64,000 nucleotides of DNA, taken from assembly GCA_963978895.1 (NCBI GenBank), contig OZ022241.1:4393967-4457966 (forward strand), given 5' to 3'. The notes under the pieces were generated by a model. The model was not told the DNA's origin, searched no databases, and saw only the letters and a list, made by a program, of their open reading frames with translations. The stretch comes from Erpobdella octoculata (Eukaryota; Annelida; Clitellata; Hirudinida; Erpobdellidae). Shown piece by piece: positions 44,650 through 64,000 of the stretch. The translations under genes and the position numbers were made by a program. The number at the start of each line of letters is the position of its first letter. The stretch's first letter is position 1.

Positions 44650-46148
44650 ATTGAAAAAACTACAAACAATAAAATTTTTGGTTGTAATATATTATCAAGT
44701 CTGCTATGAACTTTATATAAATTTATAATATTTTATGAGTTCTTGCGAGATTGTTAATTGACCGAGTATAGTTGTTTTCTTCTGCATGAGTGTTGGTGGG
44801 TGCAAAGTTCTGGGTTAATCCAAGCTCTTTTTAGAATAAAATATAAACAAAAAAGTAAAGCATATGTCTGAAGGAATGGATCACTTGTCTGTTACATTAG
44901 GTCATTAAAAAAACCTTGCTCAAAGGAGCATGTTATGCATTGAGTTGTACATGGGTTTTTATGGGGAGATTTTAGGGACGATCTTCTACAAGTTCTGATA
45001 ACAACTAAATCATTGCTCCAGTGACTACTAGAACTAAACCTAAATTTCATGGATCTTTGAATTCTCAAGTAACGTTCCTTAAATTAATGAATTAGATATT
45101 GTTTGCCTTGTACTCATTTCCCATATATTTGGTACCTGTGTACTGCATAATTTAAATGTTTTAGTTCTGTCTTCTGCTATTTAGAATATTTAGGTTTTTT
45201 ATTAATCAGCCTGTCATCACTACTTTACAGCTTAAATGGCAGAAAATCGCTGAGATAAATAACCATGGACGGATCCAGGGGAATGTACCCCTCCAGCAGA
45301 GATGTTGCGAGTACTTATGGTCCTAGTACGAGTACTTGAAAACTGTACTCGAGTACCAAGTACTACATCTCTGCCCTCCAGATTATCAATAAGAATATTA
45401 TTGCTATAACAGCGAGTTTTGTTGTTGTTGATAGAATGACTATTCCTGGTAAAAAATAATTAACTACTTTTTGCGAATATTTTTATAAAATGAGTTACGA
45501 GGACTTGCCTTGCCTCCATCAATCAATTTGAATACTTATAGGGCGCCTACAGAGCTCAGTGACGCTCGATCTTTTACATGTCCACGGAAAAACGATTTTA
45601 CAAGCTAAATTTTGTGATAAGGAATATTAGGAAGCGAGCCGAACCGTGAAGCTTTCACATTCAAGGCTACCCCACCATACCAATTCAGCTAAGCTAACAC
45701 CTTCGGTAATCGACAATTCTTGGGGACAAAAAGTTGACGGTCATCTCCCTCCCGGAATTCCTGGATCCAGCACTGTAAATAACGTGACTGATGTGATAAA
45801 ATTGATTAATAAAACTATCGTTAATCTGTAAAACGATTGTTCCATAACTCACACGTTCGTTTGCCGAAATACACTTAGGTATGCGTCCACTTGGGTAGGT
45901 ATTTTTACAAATAAACAACGTTATTTGTACGTTTTTTGTCAATTAATAAAGGTTTATGTACAACTGAAAATGACGTAAACAAAAAACAGCAATCAATTAA
46001 GATTAAATTAATCAGCAGAAGCAGACGGTCACTGTACTAGAGCAGTTTTTTTCCTTGGATAACTCTGAAAACAGGTTGAAGAAACTTTAATTAAACTGTT
46101 TCAGAGGTGTTTTGTTGGCTGTGTGTTTGCGGCCTATCAAAAAAATGT
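44650..46148. other. Spacer between DDX31 and the homeobox gene
   Basis: Tail-to-tail spacer of 1.5 kb. It contains the small MITE at 45297-45373. The short frame 45646-45831 shows no family signal. Confidence 0.6.
45297..45373. mobile_element. hAT-like MITE, GTACT family, copy 3 (77 bp)
   Basis: It runs from CAGAGATGTTGCGAGTACTT to GTACTACATCTCTG and is flanked by perfect 8-bp direct repeats CCCTCCAG (45289-45296, 45374-45381). It is the shortest copy of the family, apparently an internal deletion of the form at 4131-4342. Confidence 0.9.
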
Positions 46149-47699
46149 TCAATTCTTAAATTCTGGGGTGGCGAAAGCGTACATGAAAACGTTGAAGTAC
46201 CACCGTTTTATCATTTCGTAGGTCTCCGGGTTTGTGATGGATCGGAAAAAGGTCTCTTCTACGTCGTAAAGAGACCGTTCCGTGTCGTCTTCTTGACATT
46301 TTGGAAAAGATTGGCTTCCGTCGCTGTCACTGTCTTTGTCGTTGCAGATGTGCGCCCAGTCGTCCTCGACGTTTTTATCTATTCTTTCGTTCGAGCGCTG
46401 TTTCGAGTGCAGTAAAAAGCAATCAGTACATCTGTTACTTTGAAGACATGAAGTCGGATAGGATCTCTGACATCGTCCAATTTCCCGCTTCCATTTTGTC
46501 CTTTAAATATTATAAATGTTGTCAACTATGTATCTCTAATCCAGATCTCTAATCGTCGTCTACATAAAGTTTTTTTTTAAATAAATCATTTATCTAGTTA
46601 ATAATTAGAAAATGACAACACACAACACTGTTAATTCCGAAGGTACCTACCAGACGCAGAGGCGTAACGAGGGGGCAAAGAGGGCCACGTCCCGTCGGCG
46701 ACATTTGTAAAGGGCGTCAGAATTCGAGTAGGCAATTTTAAAGAGTTTTATTTGGAAAACTACCTACGTCCTGGTTATCCGTTTTATTTGGAAGAAAATT
46801 AAAAAAATTCTTTTAAAGTAACTACGGCTATCCCTACCCTGGTCATCAGCTATTTCTTGAGATAAAGTTTACAGATATAGGTATCTTTCCATGGGCCCAT
46901 TTTTATAGCTCACCCCAAGCTCTAAAAACGCTCGCTACGCCACTTACTGCAGTAGGCCGACTCTGAATGTATGATAGTTCAGTGAATAAAAAAAAACAAT
47001 AAGATATCTTTGTCGCTTGATGCCAATTTCTTTTATAAAATACGGCGTAAGTACAGTTTCAAATACGATGGTTAAATAACGCGCAATTGAAATATCTACC
47101 TTCGATTCTGATACCAAGTTTTGATCTGGACGTCTGAGAGTTGCAAGCTTTGAGAGAGAGCTTCACGATCTCTAACCGTCAAGTACTTGCGAGTTCTAAA
47201 GCATGCCTCCAGTTTCTCGAGCTGACTTTTTGTAAAAGAGGTTCTGAATTTCTTTTTCTCCTGCTCTTGAAGTTTCTCATTTGCAGCTTTTTCTTTCGAG
47301 TCTGCTGAACAATAGAGAAGTGGATGCAGTGGACGATGTACAATGTGCATGCATGAACTAATCGAAAGTAGAAAATATATTTTTCAAAGAAAACTACTGA
47401 CCTTTGGATGAAGACATCAAATCATCTGCCATTCTACCATCATCGATATCATTGGTTTTGATTTCGTGTCCTTCTTCGGGCTTGCTTACGTTCCTTATTT
47501 CGGATTCATGATCGGACACACATTTCCCCGTCTTTATGACAGATGTGTATCTGAAACCGGTTTCCGACAGACTTCTGCTTATAACGAGACTAGTGTTGGT
47601 GTTTTCTGTTTTACGTTCACTTTCGAGTTTTTCTTTTAAACTGTGCTCACTTTTAACCAAAGAATGATTTATCCCGAGGATATTTGCAATATTGAACAT
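46149..47699 (-). CDS. Bar-like (ANTP/NKL) homeobox protein
   Basis: Three exons: 47402-47699, 47100-47301, 46149-46500, phases closing to 283 aa. The homeodomain (about 115-174) starts KKKFRTSFTKSQLEKLEACF, has KYLTVRDREALSQSLQLSD and ends VQIKTWYQNRRTKWKRE. Helix 3 carries Thr47, Gln50 and Asn51; Thr47 with KYLTVxDR is a mark of the BarH group. The intron inside the homeodomain falls between NRR and TKWKR. N-terminal FNIANILGI is a plausible degenerate EH1/TN repressor motif. The C-terminus is Cys/acidic and unlike BarH proteins I know. Sequence-specific transcription factor; tissue role cannot be read. The first Met of exon 1 is taken as start; an upstream exon is possible. Confidence 0.9.
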
Positions 47700-49122
47700 T
47701 TCAACTCGTGAAGCTGACTTCTAGTTTCAGATCTGTGCTGGGTTTGAATTTAACACTCGCGATTTCTTTAAAAAATTGAGAAAGTACCTAAACACTTTTT
47801 AGCGGAATTGCGATGAAGAATCTCGAGCAGACGAAACCACCTTTCCCGGTTCGAACTTTAAATTACTACTGGACTGCTTATTTGCATCGACAGTGTGTTT
47901 TTAAAACGCTCAAAATCAAGTTTTATATATAAAAAAAATTATTGTATCGACCAGGTTCCTTAACTCACTGAATTTCCGTGATTAAGAAGCACACTATTGT
48001 GAGCAATAATAAGAAAAAACACATTACATTGAGAGAATAAAGAAGAAATTCGCGTGCAGGAAGCGCCCAAGGAGTGAATTAAAATTTCACACTAAAAATT
48101 TTCAAACAATAAAGCAAGTTTTAACGCTTGAAAGGAACTATTAGAACAATGGTCGACCGGGCCTGTCGCGAGATTAATGTTTGCGTTTTAATACCGTCGC
48201 AGTTCGTGAGAGCAGCGCAGTTTCTCTCAATTTTATTCTCCCGAATTCTTTCATGAAAAGCTTTCTGTTGACGATTAAAAAGTTTTTTTTTTCTATTTTT
48301 TTTATTGTATATAGAAAAATTGTGCTCGCTTCTTATTCTCATAGCGCGTAGCAAATCAATTCTCTCAAAGCTTTACAGAAGTTAAATTAATTGCTCGCTA
48401 GAACAATGGCCTCTCGCGACGTTCTTAAGAAAAACGAATTAAAATTTGAATGTTTGCCGTCATCGTCGGTCTAAGAAATCGATTTCGAACCAACGCCTTC
48501 TTTAAATCTTCATCACGAAGTAGGGAAGTAATAAATCTGTCACCGCACGACTGCACCAGTATGTCCAACATCCAATAGAAAAATGTCAGAAAGAAATATC
48601 GTTACCATCTCAACCTGATTTGACCTGACGGAGCTTAAGTTTACAATTATTAACTTGAAATTTCAGTAATGAAGAAAAAATGAAAGGGCGATTTTAAACG
48701 TAAACCTAAGATGACGTCGATGGCAGTGACGAAGGGGGACAGAGAGGGGCATCTTCCCCGGGCGCCAAAAAGCAAAAAGAAAGACAACAATTTTACTAAA
48801 GTTTAGTCATTTTTGAACATGTAAAACATGTACAATTAATAAATTGTATTTTTGCACTATTTCACACAAGTGATTTCCAGAATTTTCTTGGAGAGGGGGC
48901 TCACCGAGCCCCGGATATGGCTCGGGCACCTTCGGGTCTCTCGGTTTTGGTCCTCCAATTGGGATGACAGTGAAAGATGGGGCGAATTTTTTATACCTTG
49001 CCCCCGGGCGTCAGATACTTTCGCAACGCCATTGGTCAATGGAAGGCCGACGAGACGTTTAATTGAGATTGGGAAATAATTAATACCCAAAATAATTATA
49101 ATTATTCATAAACATAAAGCAG

Positions 49123-49545
49123 CAGGGACGTCATTTCAGGACGAAAACCATTGCCTCCCCTGACTTTTCACTGGGCCACCTGACTTTGAAATTGGCCCCC
49201 AAAAAGCAGAAGTGGGCTCCAAAGGTAGAAGTGGTTCCCCATTACATAAATGCGGGGCCCCAAAAACTTAAAGTATGTCCCTCTGTGTTTGACGTTGGGT
49301 CCCCTGATATTGAAACTGAACCCTACGGTTATATGTTTTTGGGAGGTAAAGTGCTTAAGGGTTTAGAAAATGTTTGGGAAAAGTACATACAACTACCATT
49401 CCTCTTCCTCCGGTCATCAAGCTTTTTTGGTATTTTGAAAGTTTGCGAAAAAAGTCATCGGTTTTTTTGGAGGACTTTACGTAAATATGTGGGCCCTTAG
49501 AACATATTGCTCCCCCTCTAAGGTTTTGCTGAAATAATGTCCCTG
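49123..49545. mobile_element. hAT-like MITE, CAGGG family, copy 2
   Basis: A 423-bp element from CAGGGACGTCATTTCAG to CTGAAATAATGTCCCTG. The inverted ends match those of the element at 9438-9787 (CAGCAAAACC motif included). Flanks TAAAGCAG and TAAACCAA agree at 6 of 8 positions, an eroded target duplication. An open frame at 49186-49500 gives no recognisable protein. Confidence 0.75.
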
Positions 49546-49639
49546 TAAACCAAAACTAATCTTTTTAAATGTAGAAGAAAAAATTCCCACTGAATTTGTT
49601 TTTTTAGAAAGTTTTTTTATAAAAATTCAAAATTCTTGA

Positions 49640-49725
49640 CTCGAGAAAGAATCGAACTTGAATGTCCAACACTGACAACACCACCTTGACTCATTCATGC
49701 ATTTTTACTGATTGAGCTAGTGACC
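49640..49725 (-). mobile_element. tRNA-like sequence
   Basis: The minus strand reads CACTAGCTCAATCAGTAAAA (D-arm like), a variable middle, then CAAGTTCGATTCTTTC (T-arm like). No good acceptor stem; probably a SINE head or decayed tRNA. Confidence 0.4.
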
Positions 49726-50829
49726 ATTTTCTAAAATTAATGGCTAATAAAAAGGTTTCTTTCGTTGGAAACTTAACTATGACACTCGACTATAGCAGGT
49801 ATCTCCTCCAGCTTGGTAGATTGCCATCTAACAGATATGTATTCAACGAAGAGAAATATCGCTTCAAGATATTTAAAAAATAAAATTCTTAATTTTCTGT
49901 GTTCAAGAATTTCAACAAAAATGCATTCCCAGCTGTACTAATTATAATACTAACTTATTATTCTTTCATCAATTAGAATACTCTTAAAAATTATTACCAA
50001 AAAAGTATATGATAGGTTTGTTTACAAATACTGATGATGACAATCAAAGAAATCAAACAAGTAAACATAATATTCTTGAAATGCAATTCAGCAGAACTCG
50101 CACTTGTTGTTGATACGAAAAAAAAGGGAGCAGTTTACAAGAGTTGCTAAAACTTCCAATTCTATGTTCATTGGTTTATAAATTATAAACCTCTTGAAAA
50201 AAAAAGTTGAAAAATATATTTTACTACAACATTCATTGGTCATTTTCAGTTGGGAATCCATGCAATTGGATCATCCATATGATTGTCAAAATAATTGAGA
50301 AAAAAAAAACAAACTAAATCAATTTAATTGAAGGTGCAGGTGCATTTCAAAAACATTACCATAGACTCACCATAGACCTATCAGATACAATTTATGATTG
50401 GTCAGAATAATATGGTTGAAAAAAAACTTCAGTAAAATAATCCTCAGAACAGTAAACATTGATGACAAAGTTACTGTGAGCAATATCCGTAAGTCGAAGA
50501 TGTCATGGAATCTCAAAACTCAGCTTCAAAGAAAATAAAATAAAATTCATACAGCCACGAATATACATGTTTGTGTGAAGGGAATGAAAGAATAAGCATT
50601 CAAGAAAAATAATTTAGTTATCATTAGGATAATTTAATTGCCTATAGCAAAATTAAGAACATTCATTTCATTCCCACAAGCATCTAAAAAAACAAAAAAC
50701 AGTAATATTATTGTATATCACCACCACAAAACTCGTATCTACGAATTATGACACTGCACCACTTCGGCCTTGACGCAAAGGAAGACGAGACATGACGTAT
50801 AACTTGACAACATAAAAATAACATCAAAG

Positions 50830-51189
50830 CATGCGCATAGAATTGAACACATACAATCAAAGCATGCGCATAGAATTGAACACATACAATCAAATCATGC
50901 GCATAGAATTGAACACATACAATCAAAGCATGCGCATAGAATTGAACACATACAATCAAATCATGCGCATAGAATTGAACACATACAATCAAATCATGCG
51001 CATAGAATTGAACACATACAATCAAATCATGCGCATAGAATTGAACACACACAATCAAATCATGCACATAGAATTGAACACATACAATCAAATCATGCAC
51101 ATAGAATTGAACACACACAATCAAATCATGCGCATAGAATTGAACACACACAATCAAATCATGCGCATAGAATTGAACACATACAATCG
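50830..51189. repeat. 33-bp minisatellite, every unit starting with ATG
   Basis: About eleven copies of a 33-bp unit that begins ATGCGCATAGAATTGAACAC. Since 33 is a multiple of three, both strands are open through the array, as MRIELNTYNQI repeats on the plus strand. Copies vary at only a few sites. Confidence 0.95.
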
Positions 51190-51566
51190 TGCAGCGGAAA
51201 ACCAGTCAGCCATCCTGAGAGAGTTTAAATGAATGTTTTTAATCGATTAAGAAACGTTGACGATGATGCGTCAAAGGATAAGAATCGCCGAAGAACTGTC
51301 ACGAGAGAGCATACGAACACAAAAAGAATGTAATATTTATATTTCATAACAACAAAATGCTGACAAGTTTGTCATAAAAAAGATTAGCTTCGAAAGCTGT
51401 AAACATCTCAACTATTTGAATTGAATAATGAAACAATCATTTCGGTCAGCTTGTTATTGAATTTAAAGTAGATTAATAGAATGGAGGCCATTACAAGTGA
51501 AATTTGGAAGTGTAATTATTCATTTATTATACAAAAAACAATAAAATTAAAAATAAAATTTGTCGG

Positions 51567-52258
51567 CTATTTCTTTTTCTGCTTTTTGGTGAGTTCTTTT
51601 TCTTTTCGAAGCTGTTTGGCTTTCTTCTTTTCTTCCTGTGCAACCTTTTTTGCCTTCAGACTTTTGACCAATTTGTACACAAAGAAAACTATAAACAAAA
51701 AGAGAAACTTGTATTGGCACACTTAACAGTACAGTAACAAAATTAGAAAATAAAATACACACTTAAAGTTGGTTAGTCAATAATAATAAAAAAAATACTG
51801 TTCGTTCAAAATAGCCATACAATTTAATCTTTATCATGCAGAGTACTTTTTTATTATGGTGCCACTATTGATAGCACTTGATTAAAAAATTAAAAGATAT
51901 CTTTCAGATACTGAATTGAGATTTTATATAAGGCATGTTATTAATGATCCTCAATCTTGGGATGAAACCAAGCAATTTGTCTCAATAAAAAAAATGATTT
52001 TAAAGTCAACAAGCAACTGCATAGATAAACAAATCACATATGCTACAAGCTACAACCAAATCGACACGTCCAACCTCAAATAACGAAATTTTAAACCAAG
52101 ATTTACGAAAGACACAGTCCCAAATCACAAAAATCAAATGCGAACATATGACACGAAATGAGCAACTTACTTATCAAAAATATGACGATGACACCGGGGA
52201 CGATGAATATGGTGTTGTCGATACCCTCCTTTATCGGACCTTTGCTGAAATCAACCAT
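51567..52258 (-). CDS. Small single-pass membrane protein (69 aa)
   Basis: Two exons, 52171-52258 and 51567-51688, join in phase 1. The start codon has a good context (GCCATGG) and follows an acceptor TTTTGCAG in its 5' UTR, implying an upstream non-coding exon. The protein is a short lumenal N-terminus, one hydrophobic segment (TIFIVPGVIVIFLIIFFVY, about 16-34), then a Lys-rich cytosolic helix with alternating K and E to the end, KQKKK. Lys at -3 and -5 fits a KxKxx ER-retrieval signal. The layout resembles SMIM-type vertebrate proteins, but I cannot name an orthologue. Clean splice sites and a coherent topology argue that it is real. Confidence 0.62.
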
Positions 52259-55200
52259 GGCGTCCTTTTACTTCTCCGGAATACTCCTGCAAAAACAAGC
52301 GAGCGATAATTTACCTCCGTCGAACCGAAAGAGATCAAGGCTTGAGTAATATGAGAGCCCGAGGGGTCCTCACTAAAATTGATAAACACCGTATGTTAAG
52401 CTTGTCAAAAGCAATCTTACCACTAAAACACCTGTTACCAACCAGCGTCTCTGAAACGTGTATGGATTCTCTAAATAGCGTGTAGAAGTACAATTTATAC
52501 TACTGTTTATTAATATTAATTTATGCACACGTCGACAAGTGACACATGATTAGTACAGTTGGCAGAGTAGCTATCGAGAGTTACCCTATCATCTCCCGTC
52601 CTGAGATTTTTAGGTCATCTTAAACTTTGAACGCCGGGAGAAATAAAGTAATAAGTATAATGCTTGATAAAGAAACCTTCTCCCAAGTAGTTAAGTGGAA
52701 GTTTGTCCGCCCTTCTCTCGACTGAAATGTGTAATTGGATAACTCGATTTGAATAATGCTAGTTCATGTGACCCAAATTAAGCTGTAGATTTGTACAGAT
52801 CCATTTTAACAATTAACCTGTCAGCATTCACAACGTCGAAGAATTTTGAAAGATTTAAATTGCTGTCTTTTACCATTTTATTTCATTAAGAGCTGCATGT
52901 GTCAGGGGCGCCGAATTGCTTTGAAAGTGGGGAGGGGGCAACAAATTTTTTTAAGGTATTTAAATGCCCTTAGGCGAGTTTTATCAAATTTATGATGAAA
53001 TGCATCGATATCTGAAATAATTGATCTTAAACCAAACATTTTTTTTATAAAATAAAAAGTTCCAAGTAAAAGAAAAACCGAGTTTTTCAACACAAACTTT
53101 TATTTCAAATACACTCGATTTAGAAATAAGAAAGATGTTCAAATTAGGTTTTTTTTATTTTTATTATTATTTTTATTTTTTAATGGGATCCTATATTGTC
53201 ATCCAATATAAAGCTATGCTGAAAGTTTCAGCTTCCTAGCTAGTCAAAAAGCTGGTTAAATTTTACTTGCAAGATTTGCTTTTGAGAGAAAGCCACACAC
53301 ACAAACAGAGATAATAATCTAAATAAAAGTTGGTAAAAAATGAATGACAGTCTAGTGTTTAGATAATTACCATTTTACCGAAGTCCAAAGTAACTACCAT
53401 TTACAAAAGTTAGCTACAAACTGCAACTTTAACTACCATTTACCAAAGAAATTTTTTCTTCGTTCGTTTTCCCTCCCACTCTCTTTCCCAATCCACTCAC
53501 TCTTCCGCTCGTTCTCCCGTTTGCTTTACCTCTTCCTTTATTTCTTCATCTCATTCGTAATTTTTTCTGCACATAAAACGTAAAATTTATTTGGTAAAAG
53601 TTGCTTTAAACCTCAAAACTAAATTTGAATTTGGTTGCGCCATAACCTTTGAAATTCTTTCATAAGGACTTTTGGCTTAGGAGGTTTTTGCTCATAAAAA
53701 ATGAAAGAAAAGCTGATTTAAAAAAAAAAACTTCTATAATGGGTACCCTGTTGTGTCAAAATTTCGTAGAATTTGATTCAGCAGTTCTCGAGTTTAGCGC
53801 TTAGCAACACATTTAGCGACTTAGTTTTATTTATATAGATTACGCTATTACATTTTTTCGATTTGAGAATTTAAGTTACTAACTAGTAACTAGAGTGAAG
53901 AGTGCTAGTTATCATGATTTACAAACGCCCAGATGCTCCTGTTCTCTGCGACCGCGAGCAGCGCTTCATCCAGACATAAGGCCGGAGCCAGAGGCAGATA
54001 AGGGGTAGTCTGGACCCCACTCTTTTGTTGTAAAATCTCAAGACTTTTAGAACTATACAGGCAATTATGGCCCGAAATACTGTAGGCTTAGCGATTTGTC
54101 TAGGGTTGACAATAACAATTGCCATAATTTTCCTTCCTTTTGTTATTTTAGTTTTTTTTTTATCTGTCTATATTGATTTGAACTCACCATACTTAGAATG
54201 TATCTAGGCTTTAGACAAAGTTATTCCGCTTTGCCTGTTTATGACACTGTTATTTAAATTGTACAGAGCGAATAAAATATGTTAGACATCTTAATTTTAA
54301 TATTTTTTGCTGTAATTTGATTAATCATTTTTTATTATCCTATTAGATATAATTATTATGTTTAGAAGTATTAGGCTTACCTACCTGCTGGTAGTTTGTG
54401 GGTTTGCACAGATAATTTTTTTTATAATGAACCTGGTTATGCCTTTATTGTGGTACTAGGTAGTTGTAAGGAGATTAAAGCACCCGTAAAATTTAAATTA
54501 ATATTTAATTATTATTTTCCACTTTTTAGTTTTTTATTCAACTGTTACCTAGCGAATTAATAAAAACCTAATGTACCCGTGAAATTTAAATCATTTTTAT
54601 TAATTTATTGTATGCAAGTGTAGACGTAAGTCGACTAAGGCGCTCGTTCTATACAAAAAAAACGGTCTGCTTACAAAACCTCTGGTAGCTTTCTAAACAC
54701 TCCTCCGCTTCTCCAGAAAGCACTTGCCGCACCAACACCGTTTCTTCCAAAGAATCCGGGAGAGTCCATCCACACTTAGCCACAGGACCCACATCGGCAG
54801 CCATAGGCGTAACTAGACAGCCAAAAAAAGGGGGGGGGGGGGTTATGGGTCTGTAAAAAGGAACAAGAGCATGCACGACTCCCACTTTTCAAAAACATTT
54901 TTCCTATTATTTTGGGCTTGTTTCAGCCATTTTTTATTTCCAAGGTAAAATAAATACACAGCAATTCACAAGTTTTATTTTTCAATAATTTTGTTTTGTT
55001 AGTAAAGTATTTGTACTACAGATACTTTGCTGCCTTGTTAGTAAAGCATTTCACCTGTCTCATGTTCTGAGACACAACCGGTGGACTCCGGATGAAACTA
55101 GCTTTCGCCGCAGTAGCCCACAACATTTTTCCACCAGCAGCACGCTGGTTCAGAACCGTGTCCACCACTGCCTCAGCCGTCTCTGCGACCAGACTCTCAA

Positions 55201-56279
55201 CAGACAATACTGTCTCAGGCAAACCCCTGCCAGAAGATCCCGGTTTCGATCAACTTGTTTGCTGTTCTCTGGCAGCATCCCCGCGCCGGTCGCTGCCACT
55301 CCGTCTTCAGGGCAGACTTGACTACTAGAAAATAGTTTTTCTTTCGTTTTCTCTTGTGAGGCCTGTTTTTTTTTCTTGTTTTCTTTTGTTCTGCTTTGTT
55401 TCCTACAACCATGTGATATTTAGCTCCTGCCCTTCTCATTGCCTGCATTGACGATACCCCGAATTTTGAACCGGACTTTTTCGTTTTCCCCAGTGACATC
55501 ATATCAGCTAATAACACGAATCGTAAATATTCGTACATGCATGACTGCTTCAGGTACTCTGAAATTATATTTAACCGAAACCGATTTCGAATGAACCGCT
55601 TCTTCACAATCGCTCTTGTTGGTAAAGGCTTAGAATTGGTTTTTAAAGTCTGCTGACACAAAGAAGGTTTTCGGGTAATTTTTTATTTCATGTTTCTAAT
55701 ATTACTTGAGTTTAATTTGAAAACATAATAATGGTTTTAATTTTTGACACGATTTCTTCTGTGGTCAATATAAAATTACTAAAATAAATATCCAATACCC
55801 GCTTTGATTGTCATTCAAAAAAGTTTTAAATATTTTAAACTTTTTTTCTATCGTCTTTGTCAAATAGATTTTTTATCGCAACAATGGATAAGTTAAAATA
55901 AATTCATAAGCTCTGTCCCAAGCCTGGATAAAGGAGGATGGAAAGACAAAAATGGTCAAATTATTTGAAATTATGATCAGCGACAGGATGTACTTCGGTA
56001 TTTCATACATATAGCTATTTGAGTCTTAAAACATCTGGTGCAAAGACTCTGTACTATTATAAAAAAATAAGCATTCAATTACTATATTACGTTTTTATAG
56101 GATTCTTTTTTGTAAAACGTTTGCTTTTTAGGAAATTTTACAACGGTCATGTTTTGTTCTTCTTTTCTGCTTTTAAATATTTTTAAATAAATAAACAATT
56201 TTATTACAAACAAACTATTACCAATAAATATTAATTTAATAAAATATAAAATTATTCAAATCCTAAACAGATTGTCATC
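52259..56279. other. Spacer between small membrane protein and metalloprotease genes
   Basis: Both flanking genes start toward this 4-kb spacer. A cluster of open frames on the minus strand (54649-54885, 55016-55222, 55215-55661) has Lys/Arg-rich and Ala/Val-rich stretches and may be a decayed or unrecognised gene, with overlapping plus-strand frame 55092-55328. I could not tie them to a family. A SINE lies at 55908-56069. Confidence 0.45.
55908..56069 (+). mobile_element. SINE, copy upstream of metalloprotease gene
   Basis: Shares CCCAAGCCTGGATAAAGGAG, a CGACAGGA block, CTTAAAACATCTGGTGCAAAG and TACTATTATAAAAAAAT with the element at 30683-30859. The ends are less well preserved and no clear target duplication is seen. 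Confidence 0.75.

Positions 56280-64000
<7,721 letters not shown>

Larger units (their letters stand above)
47700..51566. other. Spacer upstream of homeobox gene
   Basis: Probable regulatory region of the homeobox gene plus repeats: a MITE at 49123-49545, a tRNA-like segment at 49640-49725, and a minisatellite at 50830-51189. Fragments near 48710-48790 (GGGGGACAGAGAGGGGCATC) and 48890-49080 look like old transposon pieces. No gene is supported. Confidence 0.55.

Noticed and set aside
55092..55328. Plus-strand frame resembling a mitochondrial presequence (MKLAFAAVAHNIF...)
   Set aside because: It overlaps minus-strand frames of similar quality, and there is no domain after the presequence-like part; evidence is insufficient to choose.

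Overview
The window is eukaryotic and looks like the genome of a bilaterian invertebrate. It is AT-rich, genes are split by GT-AG introns, and introns and spacers are full of simple repeats, minisatellites, MITEs and SINEs. A neurexin-IV/CNTNAP gene, a DEG/ENaC channel, a Bar-like homeobox gene, the ciliary gene DPCD and a piggyBac transposon all fit an animal. A spiralian such as an annelid is my guess; nothing in the sequence proves it.

Layout. 155-10530 (+): 3' part of a divergent myosin whose tail ends in an SH2 domain. 12373-22496 (+): a DEG/ENaC cation channel with a 492-codon exon inserted in its extracellular domain; an intron carries a complete piggyBac element on the opposite strand. 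22914-34492 (-): a complete 26-exon CNTNAP/neurexin-IV gene (1366 aa), tail to tail with the channel. 36107-37725 (-): DPCD. 38035-44649 (+): the DEAD-box helicase DDX31/Dbp7, head to head with DPCD across 309 bp. 46149-47699 (-): a Bar-like homeobox gene. 51567-52258 (-): a 69-aa single-pass membrane protein. 56280 to the window end (+): signal peptide, prodomain, furin site and start of the catalytic domain of an ADAM/ADAMTS-type metalloprotease.

Exons were read from translated conservation plus splice sites. Codon phase closes across every junction except one in the myosin, between 4612 and 6385, where a small exon seems to be missing. There is no operon-like logic; the neighbours have unrelated roles (motility/signalling, ion channel, cell adhesion, cilia, ribosome assembly, transcription, proteolysis).

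The two most novel items are the myosin-SH2 fusion, which has no visible IQ lever arm, and the DEG/ENaC channel with the giant helical, glycosylation-rich insertion. Also notable are two microsatellite-filled introns of that channel that are multiples of three and fully open, tandem copies of a splice donor in the CNTNAP gene, and two hAT-like MITE families and a SINE family with visible target-site duplications.
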